Source: Mycobacterium sp. ENV421
Lineage (GTDB): Bacteria > Actinomycetota > Actinomycetes > Mycobacteriales > Mycobacteriaceae
Direction: 5' to 3'
Assembly (NCBI RefSeq): GCF_002887815.1
Contig: NZ_PDHO01000026.1
Coordinates: 1 to 64,000 of the forward strand
Length of the DNA stretch: 64,000 bases
The first letter of the stretch is position 1, and the number at the start of each line of letters is the position of its first letter. The notes beneath the pieces are model-generated. The model worked only from the letters and a program-made list of their open reading frames with translations. It was not told the origin of the DNA and searched no databases. Shown here one piece after another: positions 17,990-26,496 of this stretch. Both the position numbers and the translations under genes were made by a program.

Positions 17990-18739
17990 ATGCGTATCGC
18001 GGTAGCAGGCGCAACCGGCAACATCGGTGCTCGCACCGCCGCGGCTCTCGAACGCGACGGGCACGAGGTCGTGCGGATCAGCCGGTCGGAAGGTGTCGAC
18101 CTGATCACCGGCGCGGGCCTGGACGCGGCGCTGAACGGGGTGGACGCGGTGGTCGACGCCATCAGCGCGCCACCCATGGGCGTGGACGAGACCCGTGAGT
18201 ATTTCGCAACCACGACGACAAACCTGCTCGCAGCCGAGCAACGCGCGGGCGTGCGTCATCACGTGCTTCTCTCGATCGTGGGGATCCACCGGCAAGAAGC
18301 CGGAACCGCCCATCACGTGGGCAAGGTGGCGCAAGAACAGTTGGTCGAGGCCGGCCCGGTTCCCTGGACGATCGTCCCGGCGACCCAGTTCCACGACTTC
18401 GCGGCGATGGTCGCCGGCTGGAGCGAGCAGGACGGCGTCGCGCTCATCCCGCCGCTGCTCGTGCAGCCCATCGCACCGGACGATATCGCCGCAGTGCTCG
18501 CCGAGATCGCGGTCGGCGCGCCCCAGGGCCGACATGTCGACGTCGCGGGACCGGAAACTCAGGATCTGGTGGATATGGCGCGACGGACCCATGCCGTGCG
18601 CGGCAAGTCGGTGAAGCTGGTTCCGACCTGGGAGGGTCCGCAGGGGGTCGAGTTCGCCGGCAATGTCCTTCTGCCTGGCGAGGGCGCGCGGATCGCCCCG
18701 ACGACGTTCGAACAGTGGCTGGCGGCGGGCGCTCAGTGA
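17990..18739 (+). CDS. NmrA-like NAD(P)-binding SDR family protein
   Basis: The 249-residue protein opens MRIAVAGATGNIGARTAAAL, the GxxGxxG dinucleotide-binding turn of extended/atypical SDRs. It lacks a clear YxxxK catalytic pair, as NmrA-like proteins do, and has the family's VPWTIVPATQFHDF block. It may sense NAD(P) or reduce an unknown substrate. ATG 17990 follows TGGAGG. Confidence 0.82.
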   Translation: MRIAVAGATGNIGARTAAALERDGHEVVRISRSEGVDLITGAGLDAALNGVDAVVDAISAPPMGVDETREYFATTTTNLLAAEQRAGVRHHVLLSIVGIHRQEAGTAHHVGKVAQEQLVEAGPVPWTIVPATQFHDFAAMVAGWSEQDGVALIPPLLVQPIAPDDIAAVLAEIAVGAPQGRHVDVAGPETQDLVDMARRTHAVRGKSVKLVPTWEGPQGVEFAGNVLLPGEGARIAPTTFEQWLAAGAQ

Positions 18740-18741
18740 GA

Positions 18742-18774
18742 AAGAGGCCCACCCCGGAAGTGGGTGGGCCTCTT
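18742..18774. terminator. Bidirectional hairpin terminator
   Basis: AAGAGGCCCACC (18742-18753) pairs perfectly with GGTGGGCCTCTT (18763-18774) around a 9-nt loop. It starts 2 bp after the SDR stop and ends 17 bp before the whiB3 stop on the other strand, so it serves both genes. A short T-run follows on each strand. Confidence 0.85.
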
Positions 18775-18791
18775 CACACGTTTGCTGGAAA

Positions 18792-19082
18792 TCAGGCGGT
18801 CCGGCGAATTCCGCGCTTGAGCAACAACTCGCGTTCCGCTTCGCTCAAACCTCCCCAGATGCCGTACGGTTCGGCGACAGCCAGCGCATGCGAACGGCAT
18901 TGGGCAATCACCGGGCAACTCCGGCACATTTCCTTGGCGCGCATCTCACGCTGGGCGCGGGCGCGGCCACGTTCCCCGTCGGGGTGGAAGAACATCGACG
19001 AATCGACACCTCGACAGACGCCCTGCATCTGCCAATCCCAGATGTCTGCGTTCGGGCCAGGTAGCTGCTGCGGCTGTGGCAT
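18792..19082 (-). CDS. whiB3: Redox-responsive transcription factor WhiB3
   Basis: The 96-residue protein has the four Fe-S cysteines of the Wbl family (QGVCRG, KEMCRSCPVIAQC) and the GIWGG turn (EPYGIWGGLSEAER), followed by a basic C-terminal end (LLLKRGIRRTA). It is close to what I remember of M. tuberculosis WhiB3 (MPQPEQLPGPNADIWNWQ start; GIRRTA end), which binds the housekeeping sigma factor SigA and controls lipid and redox metabolism. Start ATG at 19082 is preceded by GAGAGGGG. The convergent partner is the SDR gene. Confidence 0.96.
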   Translation of the reverse strand: MPQPQQLPGPNADIWDWQMQGVCRGVDSSMFFHPDGERGRARAQREMRAKEMCRSCPVIAQCRSHALAVAEPYGIWGGLSEAERELLLKRGIRRTA

Positions 19083-19448
19083 TGGAAAACCCCTCTCTCC
19101 GCACATCTTTCAATATGCGTGAGTTGTGGAACCGATCTGAGCACTGTCGCCGGTGACTACTCGTGATCACAAATTAGGGGCGCGTTGCAAAGCGCGTCAA
19201 TAGCCATGCGATGTGCGCAATCACATAATCGCAGCTCGAGAATTTACATCACGTTCATCATTGCGACCCACCGTCGCCGGGCGGCGTGCTATCCGATGCA
19301 CGTCGATCGTGATGGTTTCGTGATTTGCGCAGTACGGCGCCCTCCGTATCGGCAGCTGAATTCCTGGCGCTCAATAGGCAGTAAACACAGCTGTAACACA
19401 GCGACCATGAACTGTTAACTGAGATCTTCTTCGTCGGCGGTTGATAGC
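19083..19448. other. 366-bp divergent intergenic region
   Basis: The region is AT-richer than its neighbours and lies between whiB3 (left) and the TPR-like gene (right). It holds a good whiB3 promoter (see next entry), whose leader would be about 80 nt. I see no small ORF with a family signature and no clear promoter for the right-hand gene. Confidence 0.6.
19171..19200 (-). promoter_or_regulatory. Predicted whiB3 promoter
   Basis: On the minus strand TTGACG (19200-19195) and TAATTT (19176-19171) are 18 bp apart. Transcription would start near 19164. Confidence 0.55.
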
Positions 19449-20270
19449 GTGCCGGGTCAGATGGACGTCTCCGCACTGACCGCCGCCGCCTTCGGCGACC
19501 ACCCCGACTGCTGGCCGCTGCCCGCCGGGGACACACCCGAACAGCTCTGGCATCGGGCGGTCGCCGCCGCCGGCCAGGGCCGCTACAGCACTGCGCGCGC
19601 GGATCTCGCCGAACTGCGGCGTCGGGACGCCGCCGGGGCGTTCGCATCGCTGGCGTCGAGTACCGAGGCGTCGTTGCTGCGCCAACTCGGCGGGCACCGG
19701 TCGGCGGCGGGCTGGGATGGCCGCGCGCTGGCGCTGGCGCAGACCGCCGGGGATCATCCGATGGCCGCGCAGGCCTGTGCCGACGCGATCGTCGGTTTGG
19801 CCGCCGACGCTCTGGGAGTGGGCAGGCTTGCGACCTCGGCACGGCTACTCGAGCGGGCCGGCGAGCTGACGGGTGGGTCCGGGGTGCCGCGGCTGGCTGT
19901 TCGCCTGCAGTGGGTGCGCGCTGAACTGGCGATGGCCGGTGGAAGTGGCGAGGAGGCTGTGCGGCACGCGCGGCGCGGGATCGAGATTGCCGAGCAGGCA
20001 TCGCCCGCCCTGCGACGGCATCGGGTCAAAAGCGATGTGGTGCTCGCCGCGGCGCTGTGCTGTGCCGGGGCGCTGGAGCCCGCCCGTACGGTGGCGGATG
20101 CGGCGTTGCGCGACACCGAGACCTACGGTCTGGTTCCGCTGCGGTGGGCGCTGGCGTGTCTGCTCATCGATATCGGTAGTGCATCGCTTACGTCACAGCA
20201 GGTCTCGGCCATCCGAGATGACTGTGCTGGCCTTATCACGCGGCGCGGCGGCCGATGGAGCCGCGGCTAA
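19449..20270 (+). CDS. Conserved TPR-like protein upstream of sigD
   Basis: The 273-residue product is all alpha-helical, Ala/Arg-rich and repetitive (AVAAAGQGRYSTARADLAEL, AQACADAIVGLAADALGV), consistent with tetratricopeptide-like helical pairs. There is no signal peptide or membrane segment. It is at the place of Rv3415c of M. tuberculosis, directly upstream of sigD. Function unknown. The GTG at 19449 opens the frame; ATG 19461 is a possible alternative. Confidence 0.72.
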   Translation: MPGQMDVSALTAAAFGDHPDCWPLPAGDTPEQLWHRAVAAAGQGRYSTARADLAELRRRDAAGAFASLASSTEASLLRQLGGHRSAAGWDGRALALAQTAGDHPMAAQACADAIVGLAADALGVGRLATSARLLERAGELTGGSGVPRLAVRLQWVRAELAMAGGSGEEAVRHARRGIEIAEQASPALRRHRVKSDVVLAAALCCAGALEPARTVADAALRDTETYGLVPLRWALACLLIDIGSASLTSQQVSAIRDDCAGLITRRGGRWSRG

Positions 20271-20357
20271 CGCCCGATCGACAGGCCGGGCCGATATTGT
20301 CTAGCTGAATGGCTGCCGGGAAGCGTCCCGAACGTAACGTTGGAGATATCGCCGTCG

Positions 20358-20936
20358 ATGACAATTCCAGGAGAACGTCTCGACGCCGCCGTTGCTGAGG
20401 CAGTGGCCGGCAGCCGGGATGCCCTCCGGGAAGTTGTGGAGACCATCCGCCCCATCGTGGTTCGTTATGTCCGGGCTCGCCTCGGGGCCACGGAGCGGGT
20501 CGGTCTCTCCGCCGACGACGTCGCTCAGGAGGTTTGCTTGGCCGCCATCCAGGCGCTGCCGCGCTACCAGGATCAGGGTCGCCCCTTCCTGGCCTTCGTG
20601 TACGGCATCGCTGCCCATAAGGTCGCCGACGCGCATCGCGCCGCGGCCCGTAACCGATCCGATCCCACCGAGGTGGTGCCGGAGCGGTTCTCGCTCGACG
20701 CAGGGCCCGAGCAGATGGCGATGCAGTCGGATTCCGCCGCGCGGATGACCAAGTTGCTGGAGATCCTGCCCGAGAAGCAGCGTGAAATCCTCATGCTGCG
20801 CATCGTGGTCGGGTTGTCCGCCGAGGAGACCGCCGACGCTGTCGGCAGCACACCCGGGGCGGTGCGCGTCGCCCAGCACCGCGCGTTGGCCAAGCTCAAG
20901 AATGAGATCACCGCGGCAGGTAACGGCTATGCCTGA
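20358..20936 (+). CDS. sigD: ECF RNA polymerase sigma factor SigD
   Basis: The 192-residue protein has sigma region 2 (LSADDVAQEVCLAAIQALPRYQDQGRPFLAFVYGIAAHKVADAHR) and region 4 (KLLEILPEKQREILMLRIVVGLSAEETADAVGSTPGAVRVAQHRAL) and lacks regions 1 and 3, as ECF factors do. Neighbouring rsdA overlaps its 3' end by 8 bp, the normal sigma/anti-sigma coupling. In M. tuberculosis SigD is tied to stationary phase and lipid genes and is released by ClpXP degradation of RsdA. ATG 20358 chosen by homology; 20340 is an in-frame alternative. Confidence 0.95.
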   Translation: MTIPGERLDAAVAEAVAGSRDALREVVETIRPIVVRYVRARLGATERVGLSADDVAQEVCLAAIQALPRYQDQGRPFLAFVYGIAAHKVADAHRAAARNRSDPTEVVPERFSLDAGPEQMAMQSDSAARMTKLLEILPEKQREILMLRIVVGLSAEETADAVGSTPGAVRVAQHRALAKLKNEITAAGNGYA

Positions 20937-22233
20937 CTTCGGACGATCTTCCCGCAACGACGACCCGTCGCTGGACGCCATTCTGGCCAGCGAGCGGTTC
21001 ATCGACGCTTTGGCGTCGGGGCATCCGGTGGCGCCGCAAGATCGGGCCGACGCCGAACTCGCCGATCTGCTGGGTGGGTGGCGCGACGAGATGCGCTGGC
21101 CGCCGGCGACCGGCTTGATCACCGAGCGTGACGCCGTCACGGCACTGCGCGCCGGGCTGGCGGAGAAGCAGAGCAGCGGACGCAGCCGGCGCGGGCTGAG
21201 CATCGTCGGTGCGGCAGCCGCCGGTGTGCTGGCCCTCGGCGGTTTCGGCGCGGTCGTGGCCGGTGCCGGACCGGGTGACGCGCTGTACGGACTGCGGTCG
21301 TGGCTGTTCGGTGCGCCCACCCAGGTGCGCGACGACCAGGTGGCTCTGGCTTCGGCCAAGGAGCAGCTCCAGCAGGTGCAGCAGTTGGTCGCCCAGGGCG
21401 ACTGGCAGCAGGCCCAGGCCAAGCTGGTCGAGGTCAACAGCCAGGTGAGCGCAGTGGCTGACCAGCCGGAGAAGCAGCAGGTCCTCGAGCAGTGGAATCA
21501 GCTCTCGGCGAAGGTCGTGCAGAAGGATCCGGAGGCGACGGTGCCGCCGGGTATCACCTACACCGTTCCGGCGTCGGCGCCCGAGCTCGTCCCGGCCGTG
21601 ATCACCCCGACTGATGGGCCCGAGGTGCCGCCGACCAGCGTTCCGGGTCTGCCGTCGATCACGATCTCGACGACACCCGACGGGACCGGCACGTTCGGCC
21701 CGTCGACGTCGGAGACCCCGACCTCGTCGGTCGAGCAGACTGATCCGTCGACCACCACGACGGCTCCGTCGACGACGACCGTCGCGCCGACCACGACGAC
21801 ACAGCCGACCACAACGGCACCCACGACGGCACCCACTACGCCGACGAGCGCGACGACGACCACGACCACGACCAGGTTGCCGACGACGACCACAACCACC
21901 ACCACGCTGGCCGGTACGACGTCGAGCCCCAGTTCGGCTGCCCAGTCGCCGGCCGCGGCGACAACGACCCCGGCGGCCCCGCAATCCCCGGCCGCGGCGG
22001 CGACATCGTCGGCCGTGGTGGAGCAGTCCTCGGCGTCGGTCGCACCGTCCGTAGCGGCGACCGCGACGGCCACGGCGACGGTGCCTCAGACCATTGCGTC
22101 GATTCCGTCGACGGCCATTCAGGCCCCGCGGATGCAGTCGCCGGGTGGTGTGATGACCACCACGATGATGTTCCCGATGCCGCAGGCGCCTGCGTTACCG
22201 CAATTGCCGAAGCTGCCCAGCTTCGGCGGGTAG
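20929..22233 (+). CDS. rsdA: Anti-sigma-D factor RsdA with long Thr/Pro-rich tail
   Basis: The 434-residue membrane protein binds SigD through its cytoplasmic N-terminus (PDFGRSSRNDDPSLDAILAS...; GGWRDEMRWPPATGLI, residues 1-85). One membrane segment is at about 91-112 (SIVGAAAAGVLALGGFGAVV). Outside, residues 115-215 form a helical Gln-rich segment (KEQLQQVQQLVAQGDWQQAQ), followed by a Ser/Thr/Pro/Ala-rich tail to the end with runs such as TTTTTTRLPTTTTTTTTLAG. This tail makes it longer than the about 300 residues I recall for M. tuberculosis RsdA. It could be O-mannosylated or span the cell wall. ATG 20929 overlaps sigD. Confidence 0.9.
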   Translation: MPDFGRSSRNDDPSLDAILASERFIDALASGHPVAPQDRADAELADLLGGWRDEMRWPPATGLITERDAVTALRAGLAEKQSSGRSRRGLSIVGAAAAGVLALGGFGAVVAGAGPGDALYGLRSWLFGAPTQVRDDQVALASAKEQLQQVQQLVAQGDWQQAQAKLVEVNSQVSAVADQPEKQQVLEQWNQLSAKVVQKDPEATVPPGITYTVPASAPELVPAVITPTDGPEVPPTSVPGLPSITISTTPDGTGTFGPSTSETPTSSVEQTDPSTTTTAPSTTTVAPTTTTQPTTTAPTTAPTTPTSATTTTTTTRLPTTTTTTTTLAGTTSSPSSAAQSPAAATTTPAAPQSPAAAATSSAVVEQSSASVAPSVAATATATATVPQTIASIPSTAIQAPRMQSPGGVMTTTMMFPMPQAPALPQLPKLPSFGG

Positions 22234-22234
22234 C

Positions 22235-22639
22235 TCAGCGGAAGCCGTCGTAGTCCGACGTCGCTTCGTTGAGTGAGGCGTCGGCATATCCGCGGCAGTA
22301 ATCCCACGTGACGTAGGCGTCCGGCTCGGGATCGTATGCGGGCTCGTGCGGCCGGACCGTTCCGTCGACCAGCAACTGAAGTAGGTTGGCGCGCAACATA
22401 TCCCAGTCGTGGTAGTGGTCTTGCTGGCATTCGTCGCAGCAGACGACCAGGCCGCGGATGCCGCGGTGCGCCAGCAGGGCCTCGTAGACAGCCAGATCTG
22501 CCAGATCGGCCTCGACCGCGGCGCGCTCCTGGGGATCCAGGGGTTGACCCGGTTCCAGCGCATCCAACGCGGCCGACGGGTCGGCGGGGTCGTCGGCGAA
22601 CGGATCTGGTGGCAGGCCTGGTGGGAGGTGGTCGCGCAC
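22235..22639 (-). CDS. DUF5319 conserved protein
   Basis: The 134-residue acidic protein ends with a cysteine/histidine cluster (VVCCDECQQDHYHDW, later WDYCRGY) that could bind a metal such as zinc. No catalytic motif is visible. It occupies the place of Rv3412 between rsdA and guaB2. The GTG at 22639 has a TAGTGT hexamer 6 nt upstream (minus strand 22651-22646), so its mRNA is probably leaderless. It converges on rsdA with one base between the stops. Confidence 0.8.
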   Translation of the reverse strand: MRDHLPPGLPPDPFADDPADPSAALDALEPGQPLDPQERAAVEADLADLAVYEALLAHRGIRGLVVCCDECQQDHYHDWDMLRANLLQLLVDGTVRPHEPAYDPEPDAYVTWDYCRGYADASLNEATSDYDGFR

Positions 22640-22738
22640 GGCTCCACACTACGTAACGCGGCGGGTATCGCGCCAGGGAACGTGACCGTGAGCCGATAGG
22701 ATGGTGTCCACATTCCGCCACTGATGGGGGCCTCACCG

Positions 22739-24328
22739 ATGACCATTGCCGAAGGCAGCACCGGCCGCATCGACGGCTTGACCGCGCATCTGAATGCCCT
22801 GCTGGGGGAATCGGTTCCCACCGGCGGCGACGACCCCAACAAGATCGCGATGCTGGGTCTGACGTTCGACGATGTGCTGCTGCTGCCCGCCGCCTCCGAC
22901 GTGGTGCCGGCCACCGCCGACACGTCGAGCCAGCTGACCAAGAAGATTCGGCTCAAGGTGCCGCTGGTCAGCTCCGCGATGGACACCGTGACCGAGGCCC
23001 GGATGGCGATCGCGATGGCCCGCCAGGGCGGCATGGGCGTACTGCACCGCAACCTGTCCATCACCGAGCAGGCCGGACAGGTGGAGATGGTCAAGCGGTC
23101 CGAGGCCGGCATGGTGACCGACCCGGTGACGTGCTCGCCGGACAACACGCTGGCCGAAGTCGATGCGATGTGCGCCCGGTTCCGTATCTCGGGTCTGCCT
23201 GTCGTTGACTCGAAGGGCTCACTTGTTGGCATCATCACCAACCGCGACATGCGCTTCGAAGTCGACATGAACAAGCCGGTCGCCGAAGTGATGACCAAGG
23301 CTCCGCTGATCACCGCCCAAGAGGGCGTGACCGCCGACGCCGCACTGGGTCTGTTGCGGCGCAACAAGATTGAGAAGCTGCCCATTGTCGACGGGCATGG
23401 GCGGCTCACCGGTCTGATCACCGTCAAGGACTTCGTCAAGACCGAGCAGCACCCGCTGGCCACCAAGGACAGCGATGGCCGACTGCTGGTCGGCGCGGCC
23501 GTCGGCGTCGGTGACGACGCGTGGGACCGGGCGATGGCCCTGGTCGACGCCGGTGTGGACGTGCTGATCGTCGACACCGCGCACGCCCATAACCGCCGGG
23601 TGCTCGACACCGTCGGCAAGCTCAAGGCCGAGGTGGGGCATCGGGTCGAGATCGTCGGTGGCAACGTCGCGACCCGCAGCGGCGCCGCGGCTCTGGTCGA
23701 GGCCGGCGCCGACGCGGTCAAGGTCGGTGTGGGTCCGGGATCGATCTGCACCACCCGGGTGGTGGCCGGCGTCGGGGCACCACAGATCACGGCGATTCTG
23801 GAGGCCACCGCGGTGTGCAGGCCGGCCGGTGTGCCGGTGATCGCCGACGGTGGTCTGCAGTATTCGGGTGACATCGCCAAAGCGCTGGCGGCGGGCGCGT
23901 CGACGGCGATGCTGGGCTCGCTGCTGGCCGGCACCGCCGAGGCCCCCGGCGATCTGATCTTCGTCAACGGCAAGCAGTTCAAGAGCTACCGCGGCATGGG
24001 GTCGCTGGGCGCGATGCAGGGCCGGGGTGCGGCCGGATCCACCGGGCGGAGCTACTCCAAGGACCGCTACTTCCAGGACGACGTGTTGAGCGAGGACAAG
24101 CTGGTGCCGGAGGGCATCGAGGGGCGGGTGCCGTTCCGCGGTCCGCTGGCCACCGTCATCCACCAGCTCACCGGCGGCCTGCGCGCCGCCATGGGTTACA
24201 CCGGCGCCTCCGGCATCGAGGGACTGCAGCAGGCGCAGTTCGTCCGGATCACCGCCGCGGGTCTCAAGGAGAGCCACCCGCACGACGTCACCATGACGGT
24301 CGAAGCCCCCAACTACTACGCCCGCTAG
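22739..24328 (+). CDS. guaB2: IMP dehydrogenase GuaB2
   Basis: GuaB2 oxidises IMP to XMP with NAD, the committed step of GMP synthesis. The 529-residue TIM-barrel enzyme has two CBS domains inserted at about 135-250 (MVTDPVTCSPDNTLAEVDAM, MTKAPLITAQEGVTADAALG), the catalytic cysteine in GSICTTR (Cys337) and the flap GAMQGRGAAGSTGRSY. It is the essential one of the three mycobacterial paralogues. ATG 22739; an ATG 15 bp upstream is less likely. A TAGGAT -10-like hexamer lies at 22697-22702. Confidence 0.97.
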   Translation: MTIAEGSTGRIDGLTAHLNALLGESVPTGGDDPNKIAMLGLTFDDVLLLPAASDVVPATADTSSQLTKKIRLKVPLVSSAMDTVTEARMAIAMARQGGMGVLHRNLSITEQAGQVEMVKRSEAGMVTDPVTCSPDNTLAEVDAMCARFRISGLPVVDSKGSLVGIITNRDMRFEVDMNKPVAEVMTKAPLITAQEGVTADAALGLLRRNKIEKLPIVDGHGRLTGLITVKDFVKTEQHPLATKDSDGRLLVGAAVGVGDDAWDRAMALVDAGVDVLIVDTAHAHNRRVLDTVGKLKAEVGHRVEIVGGNVATRSGAAALVEAGADAVKVGVGPGSICTTRVVAGVGAPQITAILEATAVCRPAGVPVIADGGLQYSGDIAKALAAGASTAMLGSLLAGTAEAPGDLIFVNGKQFKSYRGMGSLGAMQGRGAAGSTGRSYSKDRYFQDDVLSEDKLVPEGIEGRVPFRGPLATVIHQLTGGLRAAMGYTGASGIEGLQQAQFVRITAAGLKESHPHDVTMTVEAPNYYAR

Positions 24329-24347
24329 GGGTCAAGCTGTGCGCGAC

Positions 24348-25475
24348 ATGGTTGAAATCGGCATGGGCAGAACTGCCCGCCGCACGTACGAACTCGACGA
24401 GATCAACATCGTTCCGTCCCGGCGCACCCGGTCGTCGAAGGATGTCTCCACGGCGTGGCAGCTGGATGCCTACCGGTTCGAGATACCCGTGGTGGCCCAT
24501 CCCACCGATGCGCTGGTGTCGGTGGAATTCGCCATCGAACTCGGCCGCCTCGGCGGGCTCGGGGTGCTCAACGGTGAAGGCCTGATCGGCCGCCATGCCG
24601 ACGTCGAGGCCAAGATCAGGGAGGTTATCGAGGCCGCCGATAAGGAGCCCGAGCCGTCCGCGGCGATCCGCCTGCTGCAGCAGTTGCACGCCGCGCCGCT
24701 GGACCCCGAGCTGCTCGGTGCGGCGGTGTCCCGGATCCGCGACGCCGGCGTCACCACCGCGGTCCGGGTGAGCCCGCAGAACGCACAAGCACTGACGCCC
24801 GCACTCGTGCAGGCCGGCATCGACCTCCTGGTGATCCAGGGCACGATCATTTCCGCCGAGCGGGTGGCCTCCGACGGCGAACCGCTGAACCTGAAGACCT
24901 TCATCTCCGAGCTCGACATTCCCGTCGTCGCCGGCGGGGTACTGGATCACCGCACCGCGTTGCACCTGATGCGTACCGGCGCCGCCGGCGTGATCGTGGG
25001 CTACGGCTCGACGTTCGGGGTGACCACCAGCGACGAGGTGCTGGGCATCAGCGTGCCGATGGCGACGGCCATCGCCGACGCGGCCGCGGCTCGGCGGGAG
25101 TACCTCGACGAAACCGGCGGGCGCTACGTCCACGTCCTGGCCGACGGCGACATCCACACCTCGGGTGACCTCGCCAAGGCCATCGCCTGCGGCGCCGACG
25201 CGGTCGTGCTCGGCACCCCGTTGGCCGAATCCGCCGAGGCCCTCGGCGACGGCTGGTTCTGGCCGGTGGCGGCGGCGCACCCGTCGCTGCCGCGCGGCGC
25301 CCTGCTGCAGATCGCCGCGGGGGAGCGGCCGTCGCTGGACCGGGTGCTCAACGGACCCTCCGACGACCCGTTCGGTTCGCTCAACCTGGTCGGTGGCCTG
25401 CGCCGGTCGATGGCCAAGGCCGGGTATTGCGATCTCAAGGAATTCCAGAAGGTCGGCCTGACCGTCGGCCGCTGA
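24348..25475 (+). CDS. guaB3: IMP dehydrogenase family protein GuaB3
   Basis: The 375-residue product matches mycobacterial GuaB3 closely (MVEIGMGRTARRTYELDEIN... to ...LKEFQKVGLTV). It lacks CBS domains. It keeps the barrel loops of the IMPDH/GMP-reductase superfamily (GVIVGYGS, ADGDIHTSGDLAKAIACGAD). Recent work on relatives suggests GMP reductase activity, so IMPDH activity should not be assumed. It starts 19 bp after guaB2 and forms an operon with it. I prefer ATG 24348; a GTG at 24339 would add three residues. Confidence 0.95.
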   Translation: MVEIGMGRTARRTYELDEINIVPSRRTRSSKDVSTAWQLDAYRFEIPVVAHPTDALVSVEFAIELGRLGGLGVLNGEGLIGRHADVEAKIREVIEAADKEPEPSAAIRLLQQLHAAPLDPELLGAAVSRIRDAGVTTAVRVSPQNAQALTPALVQAGIDLLVIQGTIISAERVASDGEPLNLKTFISELDIPVVAGGVLDHRTALHLMRTGAAGVIVGYGSTFGVTTSDEVLGISVPMATAIADAAAARREYLDETGGRYVHVLADGDIHTSGDLAKAIACGADAVVLGTPLAESAEALGDGWFWPVAAAHPSLPRGALLQIAAGERPSLDRVLNGPSDDPFGSLNLVGGLRRSMAKAGYCDLKEFQKVGLTVGR

Positions 25476-25489
25476 GGCTTGTTCTCTCG

Positions 25490-25548
25490 CGAGCAGACAC
25501 AAACTTGTACTTTTTCGCGCACAATCGCCTGAGTTTGTGTCTGCTGGC
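25490..25548. repeat. 59-nt palindromic repeat, copy A
   Basis: Perfect 14-bp arms AGCAGACACAAACT (25492-25505) and AGTTTGTGTCTGCT (25532-25545) enclose a 26-nt loop. It starts 14 bp after the guaB3 stop and ends 2 bp before the stop codon of the convergent DUF559-like gene. Same length, and the same first 16 and nearly the same last 25 bases, as the copy at 26497. Confidence 0.9.
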
Positions 25549-25550
25549 CG

Positions 25551-26426
25551 TTACGCGCCGAGGTGGAACGCGATGCGATTGGCGAGCCGGGCAGGTTGCT
25601 GGCGAACGTCGGCACTGACGATCGGGATCATGACCCAGCCGAGTTCCTGAATCCCAGCGAATCGCGCTCTGTCTCTGAGCATTTCATCACGCCCCGCATG
25701 CCATTCAACGCTGTCGTATTCGGCCGCCACCCGTGCGTCCGGCCACGCGAAGTCAACTCGCCAGCGTTGGCTATCGCGGCCCTCTATCTCGTACTGCAGT
25801 TCTGGCGCAGGCAATCCGTGGTCAAGCATCACCAAGCGCGCTTCGCTTTCCATTGCCGACTCGGCCCGGCCGTCGGCGACTTCGAAAAGCTCGCGTACCT
25901 TCACGATTCCGCGCCGGCCTCGTTGTTCATCTACGACGCGAGCCAGGTCGGTCGGGGTGCACCACGACGAATGCAAGGCCGCGTCAAGCGTCGCCAAAGC
26001 GCGAGGTCGTGACAGCTGCCTCGCGACCTCGACAGCTGTCCATGCTGGCGTGGTCGCCAGCCGACCCGCGATCCTCCGGATGGGTGCTCCGGTGCGCTGA
26101 TGCACCATGAGGCCGACGGTTGGACGCATCCTGGTGCCGTCGTCGAGTATGTGCACCGCGCTGGTCGCTTCCGTATCGAAGCCGTACAGTGCCGCGGCGG
26201 TGCCCAGGCATGCGACGGCCTCGTGCCTCATCAGGAGATCCAGGGCAGCGAGCCGATCCCTGGTCGTCGGTTTGTGGGTCGCATAGACGCCTGACCACAC
26301 GCGGATGAGCTTGCCCCGCTGTATCTGCGTGTCGAGTTGCTGCCTGCTCATCACGCTGAGCAACTGCGCCGTTGTAGCCAGGCTGGCAGGTGGAACCATA
26401 TGGCGGACGTCGGGCATGGTCGGCAT
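25551..26426 (-). CDS. DUF559-like endonuclease-fold protein with AbiEi-type N-terminal domain
   Basis: The 291-residue product has a small N-terminal winged-helix-like part (ATTAQLLSVMSRQQLDTQIQ, RGKLIRVWSGVYA), typical of AbiEi-like antitoxin-domain proteins, and a C-terminal Vsr/DUF559-like nuclease fold: ESEARLVMLDHGLPAPELQY, WRVDFAWPDARVAAEYDS, WHAGRDEMLRDRARFAGIQ. The Glu, Asp (VDF) and Glu (AAEYD) fit a PD-(D/E)XK centre. Many mycobacteria carry dozens of paralogues without a known function. Not part of the M. tuberculosis order here; it is framed by two 59-nt repeats. Start ATG 26426 is a choice; 26417 or an upstream frame start inside the repeat at 26519 are alternatives. Confidence 0.75.
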   Translation of the reverse strand: MPTMPDVRHMVPPASLATTAQLLSVMSRQQLDTQIQRGKLIRVWSGVYATHKPTTRDRLAALDLLMRHEAVACLGTAAALYGFDTEATSAVHILDDGTRMRPTVGLMVHQRTGAPIRRIAGRLATTPAWTAVEVARQLSRPRALATLDAALHSSWCTPTDLARVVDEQRGRRGIVKVRELFEVADGRAESAMESEARLVMLDHGLPAPELQYEIEGRDSQRWRVDFAWPDARVAAEYDSVEWHAGRDEMLRDRARFAGIQELGWVMIPIVSADVRQQPARLANRIAFHLGA

Positions 26427-26496
26427 CGTGGTGCGCGAAGCGCAGCTGAGGCAGTCACGCGTTCGTTGGCCTGGGGATAACCCGCCCCTGTACGCG

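Noticed and set aside
19185..19418. Short plus-strand frame in the whiB3 upstream region
   Set aside because: The translation has no signature and overlaps the whiB3 promoter.
21736..21915. Runs of ACG/ACC repeats that look like a tandem or CRISPR-like array
   Set aside because: There are no regular spacers; it is the Thr/Pro coding tail of rsdA.
22195..23982. Long open frame on the minus strand across guaB2
   Set aside because: It is antisense to a fully recognised IMP dehydrogenase and its translation is Ser/Thr/Pro-rich without any family motif, as expected in high-GC DNA.
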